A DNA stretch of 51,389 nucleotides, taken from the NCBI GenBank assembly GCA_022428285.1, contig JAKMCX010000156.1, positions 1 to 51,389 on the forward strand. Reading direction: 5' to 3'. A program made the position numbers and the translations under genes. Under the pieces are notes generated by a model. The model saw only the letters and a program-made list of their open reading frames with translations. It was not told the origin of the DNA and ran no database searches. Every line of letters starts with the position of its first letter. The stretch's first letter is position 1. This DNA is from Flavobacteriales bacterium (lineage in GTDB: Bacteria; Bacteroidota; Bacteroidia; Flavobacteriales_D; Sanyastnellaceae). Of the stretch, positions 36,957-46,900 are shown piece after piece.

Positions 36957-39230
36957 ATGCGGCGTTACCTTGATGTAGATCCTTGGAAAATTGTCGAGTC
37001 CGGATTTCATCCGGAGAGACAGCGCAGCTCCGAGTCGATTTTTAGCATTGGCAATGGGCGCTTTGGACAGCGGGCAAACCATGAGGAAGGTTACTCCGGT
37101 GACGCTTTGCGTGGGAGCTATGTCGGTGGTGTTTATTACCCAGACAAGACCAAGGTGGGCTGGTGGAAAAACGGCTACCCAGAATACTTTGCCAAGGTGC
37201 TCAACGCACCCGATTGGACCACCATTCGCATTCGCGCCAATGGAGAAGGGTTGGACCTATCTGTCCAAGCCCCCGACTACTTTCGGCGGGAGCTCGATAT
37301 GCTGAGGGGCCTGCTGACCCGGTCCTTTGAAGTGACCGTGGGCGGCATGCGGCTTTCGGTCAAGGCCCAGCGCTTTTGCAGCATGGCCGACACCGAGACG
37401 GCTCACCTGCGCTATGCGGTGGACGTTTTGGACGGCAGTGGGACCCTCGTGATGGAACCCCTCCTCGATGGAGACGTCACCAACGAAGACGCCAATTGGG
37501 ACGAACGGTTCTGGGAAGTCGACGACATGGGGGGCGATGCCCACGGCGGGCATTTGACGGTTTCGACCAGAAAGACAGGCTTCACTGTGGGGCACGCCAT
37601 GCGCACTTCCGCATGGTTCGACGCCCAATCGGCAGAAGGCGTGGCCGTTCCTCAGAAATGTGGCCATGCGGTGCAATACACCTTTGAGGTGGAGGCCGGT
37701 TCACGTTGTGTAACCGATAAAACCGTCGGACTGTTGCGGGGCATGGACCACCCGAAAAGCGCCATCCAAGGGCTGACTGCACAAAAGGTCGAGGAAGCCG
37801 TGGCCCTCGGTTGGAGCGCGGCATTGCAAGACCACATGATGGCGTGGGAGCGCATCTGGGAGCGCGCAGACGTCACCATCTCGGGCGACGATGCGGCACA
37901 GCAGGCCATCAGATTCAACATCTACCACCTCAACCAAACGTTTACAGGCGATGATCCGCGCCTCAACATCGGGCCAAAGGGCTTTACGGGGGAGAAGTAT
38001 GGCGGCGCCAGCTATTGGGACACCGAAGCCTATTGCCTGCCTTTTTACCTCGGCACCCATCCGCCAGAAGTGGCCAGGCAATTGTTGGTCTACCGCCGCA
38101 ATCACCTTGATCGGGCCATTGAAAATGCCTCCAAACTCGGGTTCGAAGGAGGCGCAGCCCTGTATCCCATGGTGACCATGAACGGGGAGGAGTGCCACAA
38201 CGAATGGGAAATCACCTTTGAGGAAATCCACCGCAATGGTGCCATGGTGTATGCCATTCACAATTACATCCGGTATACAGGCGACGAAGCGTACATGGCA
38301 GAAGGGGGCTGGGAGGTCATCCTCGGCGTGGCCCGGTTCTGGGCCCAGCGCGTGAATTGGTCAGAGGCCAAGCAGGCCTGGGTGATGTTAGGCGTGACAG
38401 GCCCCAACGAGTACGAGAACAACGTCAACAACAATTGGTACACGAATTACCTGGCGGCGTGGTGTCTGAAGCGGGCTTGTGCCGCTTTGGATTGGATGAA
38501 GGCACATTCACCCGAGGCGCTACAGACGGCATCCGATCATTGGGGTTTTGAAGAGGCCCAAGAACGCCCGCATTGGGAGTCAGTGGCTGCAGGCATGTTC
38601 CAACCTGCACTGGAAGGAACGCGCGTGTTTTTGCAACAGGATGGCTTCATGGACAAGGTCCAGCAGATGGCCTCTGACCTTCCAGAAGCAGAACGCCCCA
38701 TCAACCAGCATTGGAGTTGGGACCGGATTTTGAGGTCGGTGTTCATCAAGCAAGCCGACACCTTGCAAGGCTTGTACTTTTTCGAGGACGACTTTGACGT
38801 GGACACCCACCGCGAGAACTTTGAGTTTTACGAGCCCAGGACCGTTCATGAAAGCAGTTTAAGTCCTTGTGTCCATGCCGTTTTGGCGGCCAAGCTCGGC
38901 CTCGAAGAAAAGGCCGTGGAAATGTACCTGCGCACGGCAAGACTGGACTTAGACGACTACAACAACGAAGCTTACCAAGGCTTGCACATCACCAGTATGG
39001 CAGGCACTTGGATGAGCGTCATTGAGGGTTTTGGGGGCTTCCGGGTCCGCGATGGCGTGCCCCACTTCGACGCCATGTTGCCAAAGGCATGGGACGATTT
39101 CGCCTTTCACTTGCAGTTCAGGGGCCGGCAACTTCAAGTCCAAGTAGGAGCAGAAGGCACCCGGGTACTGCTTCAAGAGGGTGAACCGCTCCAGGTCGTG
39201 ATCGACGGTGAAGCGGTCCACCTTTCTTGA
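36957..39230 (+). CDS. Glycoside hydrolase family 65 protein, probable maltose phosphorylase
   Basis: 'ESIFSIGNGRFGQRANHEE', 'FTGEKYGGASYWDTEAYCLPFYL', 'GEECHNEWEITFEEIHRNGAMVYAI', 'VTGPNEYENNVNNNWYTN', 'YEPRTVHESSLSPCVHAVLA'; directly follows pgmB. Confidence 0.92.
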   Translation: MRRYLDVDPWKIVESGFHPERQRSSESIFSIGNGRFGQRANHEEGYSGDALRGSYVGGVYYPDKTKVGWWKNGYPEYFAKVLNAPDWTTIRIRANGEGLDLSVQAPDYFRRELDMLRGLLTRSFEVTVGGMRLSVKAQRFCSMADTETAHLRYAVDVLDGSGTLVMEPLLDGDVTNEDANWDERFWEVDDMGGDAHGGHLTVSTRKTGFTVGHAMRTSAWFDAQSAEGVAVPQKCGHAVQYTFEVEAGSRCVTDKTVGLLRGMDHPKSAIQGLTAQKVEEAVALGWSAALQDHMMAWERIWERADVTISGDDAAQQAIRFNIYHLNQTFTGDDPRLNIGPKGFTGEKYGGASYWDTEAYCLPFYLGTHPPEVARQLLVYRRNHLDRAIENASKLGFEGGAALYPMVTMNGEECHNEWEITFEEIHRNGAMVYAIHNYIRYTGDEAYMAEGGWEVILGVARFWAQRVNWSEAKQAWVMLGVTGPNEYENNVNNNWYTNYLAAWCLKRACAALDWMKAHSPEALQTASDHWGFEEAQERPHWESVAAGMFQPALEGTRVFLQQDGFMDKVQQMASDLPEAERPINQHWSWDRILRSVFIKQADTLQGLYFFEDDFDVDTHRENFEFYEPRTVHESSLSPCVHAVLAAKLGLEEKAVEMYLRTARLDLDDYNNEAYQGLHITSMAGTWMSVIEGFGGFRVRDGVPHFDAMLPKAWDDFAFHLQFRGRQLQVQVGAEGTRVLLQEGEPLQVVIDGEAVHLS

Positions 39231-39239
39231 CGTTGCAGG

Positions 39240-39917
39240 TCAGTCCAGCCACAAACTGTTGGTGGCACCTGGCGTGCCGCCGACATTGATGGAGGCCGAC
39301 CATTGTTCGGGCGAGCTTGGATCACCTGTGAGAAAGAGGCGCTCCAAAGAGGGGCCGAGGCCATCGGGTGCGCCATCCCAGTCTCCGGCGTCCGAATAGG
39401 TCACCGACTCGACCACCTGTCCGTTTGGAGCGCGAATGGCCAGCAGTTCGCCCGAATTGTGCAGTCCGCCTGTGCCCCAATCATAGACGGGGTAACCAAG
39501 GCCGGCATAGGTCACCGCCGAGGACGTGACAACCACATAGCCTCCTGCGGAGATGGTTGCACCGGAAGGGAAGGTGAAGGACAGTCCTTCTGACAGGGAC
39601 CAACCTTCGAGGTCCACCGCAACGCTGTCGGGGTTATAGAGCTCCAAGAACTCGAAAGCATTGTCGCTTCCTTGGACAGAGGCTGGATTGTAATGCAACT
39701 CCGAGAAATGAAGGACAGGCAGAGGGCCCGAAGGCGGAGGAGCACCGTCGCAATACGAACCGAAATCGGCCAAGACGATGAGCAGGTCTGACATGCCTAC
39801 GACGCCGTCGCCATCGAGCTCCGTCGGGCATCCCTCGGAAGCATAAGTTTGAGAAAAAACAGCGATCGGACAGGCCGTGAAGCACACAAGTAGAGAGAGA
39901 AAGAAAGGGTGTCGCAT
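39240..39917 (-). CDS. Secreted lamin-tail (LTD)-domain protein with an EF-hand/dockerin-like segment
   Basis: Signal peptide; 'DGDGVVGMSDLLIVLADFG'; 'LHFSELHYNPASVQGSDNAFEFLELYNPDSVAVDLEGWSLSEG' typical LTD. Confidence 0.8.
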   Translation of the reverse strand: MRHPFFLSLLVCFTACPIAVFSQTYASEGCPTELDGDGVVGMSDLLIVLADFGSYCDGAPPPSGPLPVLHFSELHYNPASVQGSDNAFEFLELYNPDSVAVDLEGWSLSEGLSFTFPSGATISAGGYVVVTSSAVTYAGLGYPVYDWGTGGLHNSGELLAIRAPNGQVVESVTYSDAGDWDGAPDGLGPSLERLFLTGDPSSPEQWSASINVGGTPGATNSLWLD

Positions 39918-40065
39918 GGGGTTGTGAGATGATTGTCACCCCGAATCAACCCACAGAAATCACCGGCTCAACCTCCGCTTCGCCAACGCCCCATCTCCCT
40001 TTGTTGGCGCCAACTCATGCGCACACTGTTCCATTGAAGGTGGCACGCGCTCCCCTTTTGGAAGC

Positions 40066-41622
40066 TCAGAGGTATTCGTTGGCGAGGTTGGCCAAGGGGC
40101 TCCTTTCGCCTTTGTCGAGGGTGACATGCGCAAAGAGCTCACGTCCTTTGAGGCGGTCGATCACATAACTCATGCCGTTGGACTGCTCATCCAAATAAGG
40201 GGTGTCGATTTGCCGCACATCGCCCGTGAGGATGACCTTGGAATTTTCACCTGCCCGCGTGATGATGGTCTTGACCTCATGGGGCGTCAGGTTTTGGGCC
40301 TCATCCACGATGAAGATCACATTGGAAAGGCTCCGTCCTCGGATGTAGGCGAGGGGGCAAATGGTGATTTTACCCTCTGCCCGCATTTCCTCTATGGCCC
40401 GGAATTTCCGCTCGTTCTGACCAAATTGGCTCTTGATGAAATTCAGATTGTCCCACAGTGGCTGCATGTAAGGATTGACCTTGTCCTCTGCATCTCCCGG
40501 CAAGAATCCCAAGTCCTTGTTGCTGAGCGGCACAATGGGGCGGGCCAATATGATCTGGTCGTATCGGTTTTTCTGCTCCAAGGCGCCGGCGAGTGCCAGC
40601 AGCGTTTTGCCAGTACCAGCAACGCCACTCACCGTGACCAATTGGATGTCCGGATTCAAGATGGCATGCAGCGCAAAAGCCTGTTCGGCATTCTTGGGCT
40701 TGATGCCATAGGCATAGCTCTTGTCTACCCGTTCAATCAACCGCTTGGATTCAGCAAAGAAGCCCAGCGCAGAAGCGGATTGGTTGCGCAGGATATAGAA
40801 GTGGTTGTTTTTGCGGTCCTTGCCCAGGACACTGATTTTCCGGGATTGCCCAGACACATACATCTTGCGCACGACATCGCCGTCGACGTCTTCGATCAGG
40901 GTCTTGCCATTGTACAAGTGTTGCTTGTCCTTGACTTTGCCCGTTTTGAAGTCTTCCGCTGGTAGGTTCAGTGCCTTGGCCTTGAGCCGAAGGTTGATGT
41001 CCTTGGAAACCAGCACCACCTTCATGTCCGGCTCGTCGTATTGCAGCTGCAACGCCGCACTCAGAATCTTGTGGTCGTTGGTCTTTTTGTCGAACACCAC
41101 GGCGGCATCCAATCCGCTCTGGTGGTTGTCGGTACTCAGGATGATCCGCAAGAATCCTGTCCCGTCATTGTCCAGGGGAATCCAATCCTGCAGCGTAAAG
41201 TCTTTGCTGAGCTGGTCAATGATGCGGATGCATTCACGGGCTTCGAAATTCTTGGTGTCATTGCCCACCTTGAACGTGTCCAGTTCTTCGAGCACCGTGA
41301 TCGGGATGGCGATGCGATTGTCCTCAAAACTCCGAATGGCATTGTGGTCGTGAAGCAACACCGAGGTGTCGATCACAAACACCTTGCTCCGCACATCCTT
41401 TTTGACAGGAGGCTGGGACTGGGTTGATGGGGAGACATTGACAGGCGCATCGGAAGCGTCCGGGGTTTGGACCGTGTCGTGCGCTTGGGGCTCTGGAGCG
41501 AGGAAGGGAGTCTTGGTCGTCAAGGTCAGTTCTTTTGTGGAACGTCCATGTCCAAGCGATAGAATCAACTGGTGACCCCGCGGGTGTCCGAACGAACCGA
41601 AGCTGAACACCAAGCTATCCAA
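40066..41622 (-). CDS. PhoH family protein with N-terminal PIN domain (YlaK-like); start codon uncertain
   Basis: PIN 'KVFVIDTSVLLHDHNAIRSFEDNRIAIPITVLEELDTFK'; PhoH 'VTVSGVAGTGKTLLALAGALEQ', 'ARPIVPLSNKDLGFLPGDAEDKVNPYMQPLWDNL', 'FIVDEAQNLTPHEVKTIITRAGENSKVILTGDVRQID'. Confidence 0.9.
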   Translation of the reverse strand: MDSLVFSFGSFGHPRGHQLILSLGHGRSTKELTLTTKTPFLAPEPQAHDTVQTPDASDAPVNVSPSTQSQPPVKKDVRSKVFVIDTSVLLHDHNAIRSFEDNRIAIPITVLEELDTFKVGNDTKNFEARECIRIIDQLSKDFTLQDWIPLDNDGTGFLRIILSTDNHQSGLDAAVVFDKKTNDHKILSAALQLQYDEPDMKVVLVSKDINLRLKAKALNLPAEDFKTGKVKDKQHLYNGKTLIEDVDGDVVRKMYVSGQSRKISVLGKDRKNNHFYILRNQSASALGFFAESKRLIERVDKSYAYGIKPKNAEQAFALHAILNPDIQLVTVSGVAGTGKTLLALAGALEQKNRYDQIILARPIVPLSNKDLGFLPGDAEDKVNPYMQPLWDNLNFIKSQFGQNERKFRAIEEMRAEGKITICPLAYIRGRSLSNVIFIVDEAQNLTPHEVKTIITRAGENSKVILTGDVRQIDTPYLDEQSNGMSYVIDRLKGRELFAHVTLDKGERSPLANLANEYL

Positions 41623-41760
41623 CGGTTACAACGACATCACTGCATCCGAACAGACTTCTTCACCAAGAGGGTGTGACAGTTTTAAGTCCGTTCACAAGCC
41701 CTATCCCCATTGGCTGTTCCAACGGACTTCTCGCTGTCCCACCATTCAAGGAGAATCAGC

Positions 41761-42300
41761 TTACAGTGCAGCGTTGTCGAAATACAGTTCGGGCAAGCCT
41801 TCGGGCATACTCACGACAATGGTCTTCGCCTCGCGGTTCACAGAAACCAAGGTCTCGTCCTTGATGGGGAAGAAGCCCTCACTCTCATTGAGCGCAGTCT
41901 TGAAGAGGGGGTTGCCCGGCAGGTCCATGACCGTCGCGATGGTGCCCAGTGATCCAAAGCGTTCATCTTCTAAGGCAAAGCCCACCACTTCGTGGTAATA
42001 GAACTTCAAACCCTTCAAGGGTGGCAAGGCGGCAACCGGAAGCAACAGCCTGTGACCCGATAGGGCGGTGGCGGCTTCCACATCGTCCACACCATCGAAT
42101 TGCACAACGGTCGTCTTTGGACGGATGGCAATAGAATGGATGGTGTAAGGCACCAAAGTTCCCTGCCGTTCAACCCACACCATATCGAGTGAGGCGTAAT
42201 GCTTGGGGACGTCCACATCCAACTTGATGGCCACTTCGCCTTTGAGGCCATGGGGCTTCAAGGTGCGCCCCAATTCAAACATCTCGTCGGTTACAGCCAT
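41761..42300 (-). CDS. rimM: Ribosome maturation factor RimM
   Basis: MAVTDEMFELGRTLKPHGLKGEVAIKLDVD...'YYHEVVGFALEDERFGSLGTIATVMDLPGNPLFKT', 'FFPIKDETLVSVNREAKTIVVSMPEGL'. The upstream part of the longer ORF is out of frame with rpsP and not the gene. Confidence 0.92.
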   Translation of the reverse strand: MAVTDEMFELGRTLKPHGLKGEVAIKLDVDVPKHYASLDMVWVERQGTLVPYTIHSIAIRPKTTVVQFDGVDDVEAATALSGHRLLLPVAALPPLKGLKFYYHEVVGFALEDERFGSLGTIATVMDLPGNPLFKTALNESEGFFPIKDETLVSVNREAKTIVVSMPEGLPELYFDNAAL

Positions 42301-42331
42301 GGTGCGAATTTCGGGATTGTCTGTAAATGAA

Positions 42332-42353
42332 GAAGCCACCCGAAGGTGGCTTC
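42332..42353 (-). terminator. Hairpin between rpsP and rimM (minus strand: GAAGCCACC-TTCG-GGTGGCTTC)
   Basis: Perfect 9-bp stem with a cUUCGg-type tetraloop in the minus-strand transcript, followed by TTCATTT. Confidence 0.65.
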
Positions 42354-42376
42354 CAAAGTCGTTGTGTCGGCTGCAA

Positions 42377-43084
42377 TCAGCCTTCTTTCTCTTCGCCGCC
42401 TTCTTCGGCTGGCTTCTCTTCTTCAGCAGCAGGTGCTTCCTCAGCAGCGGGTGCTTCTTCAGCAGCAGGCGCTTCTTCAGTAGCGGGTGCTTCCTCAGCA
42501 GCAGGTGCTTCTTCAGCAGCAGGTGCTTCCTCAGCAGCGGGCGCTTCTTCAGCAGGAGCTTCCTCCACAGCAGGAGCTGCGGCAGCCTCAGCAGCAGCTT
42601 GGGCAGCAGCAGCTTCGGCAGCAAGCTCGGCTTGCTTACCAGCGAGTTCTTTCGAACGCGCATCGTTGACTTCCTTCTCCTTGGCGAGGGCCTTGGCGCG
42701 GGCTTCATCTGCCGCAGCAGACAGCTTGTTGGCAGCCGTGGCCACTTTGCCTTCCTTCTCGCGGAGCCACTCTTCGAATTTGGCCTGGGCCTGCTCCTCG
42801 GTGAGGGCGCCCTTTTTGACACCGTTCAAAAGGTGGTTGTGGTAGACCACACCCTTGTACTTCATAATAGCACGGGCGGTGTGGCTCATTTCAGCACCCA
42901 CCTGCAACCAGTAGAGGGCGCGATCGTGCACGATGTCAATCGTGGCGGGGTTGGTGTTGGGGTTGTATGTACCGACTTTTTCGATGAATCGACCATCGCG
43001 CTTAGCGCGGGCATCGGCGGCTACAATGTGGAAGAAGGGCTTGCCTTTCTTACCGTGACGTTGGAGGCGGAGGCGTGTTGCCAT
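42377..43084 (-). CDS. rpsP: 30S ribosomal protein S16 with a long Ala/Glu/Pro-rich C-terminal extension
   Basis: MATRLRLQRHGKKGKPFFHIVAADARAKRDGRFIEKVGTYNPNTNPATIDIVHDRALYWLQVGAEMSHTARAI (S16 core), then about 150 aa of extension ending in (EEAPAA)n. Confidence 0.95.
   Translation of the reverse strand: MATRLRLQRHGKKGKPFFHIVAADARAKRDGRFIEKVGTYNPNTNPATIDIVHDRALYWLQVGAEMSHTARAIMKYKGVVYHNHLLNGVKKGALTEEQAQAKFEEWLREKEGKVATAANKLSAAADEARAKALAKEKEVNDARSKELAGKQAELAAEAAAAQAAAEAAAAPAVEEAPAEEAPAAEEAPAAEEAPAAEEAPATEEAPAAEEAPAAEEAPAAEEEKPAEEGGEEKEG
42418..42543 (-). repeat. Seven near-identical 18-bp tandem repeats encoding (EEAPAA)-type hexapeptides in the S16 tail
   Basis: Units such as cttcttcagcagcaggtg / cttcctcagcagcgggtg repeat every 18 bp. 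Confidence 0.9.
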
Positions 43085-43195
43085 TTGAAAAACGTTTTAG
43101 AAGGGTCCGAAACCCCGTTGTTGATACTGGTGAAAATGGGGCGCGAAGATAGGCAGTGACCAGCGGTCGAACAACCTTTTCATTCGGAAACCCAA

Positions 43196-43885
43196 TCAGC
43201 CGCGAATGTGGTCCAAAAATTCTCGGCGTGCCTCGTTGGTTTTGAATGCGCCGTGATAGTCTGCGGTCACCGTCGAGCTCTGCTCATCTTCGATGCCGCG
43301 GCTGGACACACACATGTGCTTGGCTTCAATGATGACGGCGACGTCCTCGGTATCCAAAATGGTCTTGAGCGCCTCTGCAATCTGCCGGGTGAGCCTCTCT
43401 TGAACCTGGGGCCTCTTGGCGTAGTGGTCTACCAAACGGTTGATTTTGCTCAGGCCGATCACTTGACCAGAAGACTTGTAGGCCACGTGCGCCCTTCCTG
43501 CAATGGGCAAGAAGTGGTGCTCACATGTGGAGTTGAGGTTGATGTCCTTTTCAACCAGCATCTCACCGTACTCGTAGGTGTTGTTGAAGGTTTTGCAGAC
43601 GGGATGGTTCTCGGGATTTAAGCCCTTGAAAATCTCCTGCACATACATCTTGGCTACCCGCTTCGGGGTTCCGGCGAGGCTGTCGTCGGTCAAATCGAGC
43701 CCCAGCGTCTCCATAATTTCCCGGAACAATGGAGCGATGCGCTCCATTTTTTCTGCATCTGACAAGGCAAAGGCATCGGCCCGCAATGGCGTGTCTACGG
43801 AAGTGCCAACGTGGTTGTCGCCTATGGTGTCGTTGTGGGCAGCGTGATCAAAAGCACCGCTGGTCATGGGATTGGATGTTGTCAT
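43196..43885 (-). CDS. folE: GTP cyclohydrolase I
   Basis: 'TPKRVAKMYVQEIFKGL', 'LNSTCEHHFLPIAGRAHVAYKSSGQVIGLSKINRLVDHYAKRPQVQERLTRQIA', 'EAKHMCVSSRGIED'. Confidence 0.95.
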   Translation of the reverse strand: MTTSNPMTSGAFDHAAHNDTIGDNHVGTSVDTPLRADAFALSDAEKMERIAPLFREIMETLGLDLTDDSLAGTPKRVAKMYVQEIFKGLNPENHPVCKTFNNTYEYGEMLVEKDINLNSTCEHHFLPIAGRAHVAYKSSGQVIGLSKINRLVDHYAKRPQVQERLTRQIAEALKTILDTEDVAVIIEAKHMCVSSRGIEDEQSSTVTADYHGAFKTNEARREFLDHIRG

Positions 43886-43972
43886 CTGGAAGCAGGTATA
43901 ATGAATAAAGCAAATGGCAACCGATGATGTTCAATCCACCGGGTGTCCACAATGCGCGGCTGGGACAGCTCT

Positions 43973-46900
43973 ATGGCCGAAATTGCCCCTATGATTCTCG
44001 TCTACGATACCGAGACCACTGGTCTGCCGCGCGATTGGAATGCGCCTTTGACCGATGGAGAGAACTGGCCCCGTCTGGTTCAGTTGGCTTGGCAGCTGCA
44101 CACGCCAGATGGGAAGCTCGTTTCACGCGGCAACCGCATCGTGCGCCCCGACGGGTTTACCATTCCCTTCAATGCTGCCAAGGTGCACGGCATCACCACC
44201 GAACGGGCCGAAACCGAGGGGGTCGACCTGGACAGCGTGCTCGAGGAGTTTGGGCGTGATTTGGACCGTGCCGAATACGTCATGGGCCACAACATTGGCT
44301 TCGACGTCAACATCATGGGGGCGGAGTGGATTCGCCGCGGGGCAGCTGCAGAGCGGGTCACCGACAAGGCCACCATTGATTCCAAGGATGAAGCCACTGA
44401 ATTTTGTGCCATTCCCGGTGGCAGGGGAGGCCGCTTCAAGTGGCCCACGCTGACGGAGTTGCACCAAAAACTATTCGGCACCGGATTTGGCGATGCCCAC
44501 GATGCGGCATACGATGTAGACGCCACGGCCAAGTGCTTCTTTGCGCTGGTCCAACACGGCGTGATCCAACGCGACGGATTTCCAAAAGGAAGCGCGGTTC
44601 AATACGAGCCCCCCAAACTGGAGGCGGCGAACTTTGCCCAGACCAAGGCCAAGCCAGCCAAGGCGCCCCAGCAGTCACCCGCAGGTGGCACCCCCGCTGC
44701 GTCCTCCAACGCAGCCGCCATTGCGGACGTTCCGTTCTCTCATTTGCACGTCCACAGTCAATTCAGCGTACTGCAAGCCACTTCAAGTGTGCAGGCGTTG
44801 GTAGACAAGGCCGTGGAGGCAGGCATGCCCGCCATGGGCTTGACAGACCGCGGCAACATGATGGGGGCTTTTCACTTTGTGCGCGCTGCCAACAAGGCGG
44901 GCATCAAGCCCATCGTGGGGGCCGAGCTCAATGTGTGCCGCGACCACGCCGACCGTTCCAAAAAAGACGACGGTTACCCCATTGTCTTGCTCGCCAAGAA
45001 CCGCGATGGATATCACCGTTTGGCCAAGCTGAGTTCGCTGGCCTACACCGACGGGTTTTATTACGTCCCGCGCATTGACCGCGTGCAGCTCCTCGAATAC
45101 AAGGAAGACTTGATCGTCACCACCGGCGGCCTTTTCAGCGAGGTGCCCAGCCTGCTGCTCAACGTGGGGGACCGCCAAGCCGAGGAGGCGTTTTTGTGGT
45201 GGAAGAATGAATTTGGAGCCAACTTCTATGCGGAGCTCAACCGCCATGGATTGGAGGAGGAAAAGGTGGTCAACGACTTCTTGCTTCAGATGTGCACCAA
45301 GCACGGTGTGCGCTACATCGCCGCCAACAACAGCTTTTACACGACCCGGAAAGAGGCCGATGCCCACGACATTTTGCTGTGCGTCAAGGATGCCGCCAAC
45401 GTGAGCCAGCCCAAGCGCTACGTGGGCAAACGGGGCCGTGAATTCCGTTTTGGATTGCCCAACGACGAGTTTTATTTGAAGTCACCGCAAGAGATGAAGC
45501 AGCTCTTTGCGGATGTTCCAGAGGCCTTTCACACAGTGCGCGACATCGTGGACGGCTGCGAAGGCTATGAACTGGAGCGCGATGTCCTGCTGCCAGCGTT
45601 TGACATTCCCCAAGAATTTGTAGACCCCAAAGACGCCGATGACGGCGGAAAGCGGGGAGAAAATGCCTACCTCAGGCACCTGACCTACTTGGGGGCAGAG
45701 AAACGCTACGAAGACATCAACGAAGAAGTCCGCCAGCGCCTGGACTTCGAGCTTGAAACCATTGAGCGAACCGGATACCCGGGTTATTTCCTCATCGTGC
45801 AGGACTTCACGACAGCCGCCCGGGAGATGGGCGTCAGTGTGGGGCCAGGCCGTGGTTCTGCCGCAGGCAGCGCCGTGGCATATTGCACAGGCATCACCAA
45901 CGTCGACCCCATCGCTTACGACCTGCTGTTCGAGCGCTTTTTGAATCCCGATCGTGTGTCTCTGCCGGACATCGACATAGACTTCGATGATGAAGGCAGA
46001 GGAAAGGTCATCGACTACGTGATCGACAAATACGGGGCGAACCAGGTCGCGCAGATCATCACCTATGGCACCATGGCGGCCAAGAGTTCCATCCGGGACA
46101 CGGCCCGGGTCATGGAACTTCCTTTGGGCGATGCCGACAGGTTGTCCAAACAGATGCCGGACATCTCGTTGTCCAAACTGTTCAAGCTGGATGACAAGTC
46201 ACTCAAAGACAAGCTCCGTGGTCAGGAAGGCCTGGATCAGGTCAACGCCATCAAGGCCATCCACGATGGCCACGGTTTGGAATCCGAAGTCCTCAAAAAG
46301 GCCCGCGTGATCGAGGGCTCGGTGCGCAATACGGGCATCCACGCTTGTGGGGTCATCATTACCCCCGACGACATCACCAAGTTTGTCCCTGTGGCCACGG
46401 CCAAGGACAGCGACATGGTGTGCACGCAGTTCGACAACTCCGTGGCAGAGGATGCCGGTTTGCTCAAGATGGACTTCTTGGGATTGAAGACCCTCACCAT
46501 CATCAAGGATGCGGTGCGCAACGTCAAGCTGCGCAGTGGGGTGGAGCTCGACCCGGAGGCCTTTCCCCTGGACGACGAGGCCACCTATGAGCTGTTCCAA
46601 CGCGGCGACACCGTGGGCATTTTTCAGTACGAGTCAGTGGGGATGCAGCGCTACCTCAAGGACCTCAAGCCCACCGAATTCGCGGACTTGATCGCGATGA
46701 ACGCCCTGTACCGCCCAGGCCCGCTGGAATACATCCCCGCTTTTGTGCGCCGGAAGCACGGACAGGAACCCGTCAAATACGACCTCGATGCCTGCGAGGA
46801 ATACCTCGCAGAGACTTACGGGATCACTGTATACCAGGAGCAGGTCATGTTGCTCAGCCAGAAACTGGCAGGATTCACCAAGGGCGAGGCGGACACCCTG

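Noticed and set aside
42418-42543. Possible CRISPR or non-coding satellite from regular repeats
   Set aside because: 18-bp units without spacers, in frame within rpsP; a coding tandem repeat.
42301-42822. Lys/Leu/Arg-rich N-terminal part of the 353-aa ORF containing RimM
   Set aside because: Alternate reading frame of the rpsP tail repeat; RimM clearly starts at 42300.
42203-43159. 318-aa plus-strand ORF with Ser/Cys/Phe repeats
   Set aside because: Antisense to rimM/rpsP; its repeats are just the complement of the 18-bp S16 tail repeats.
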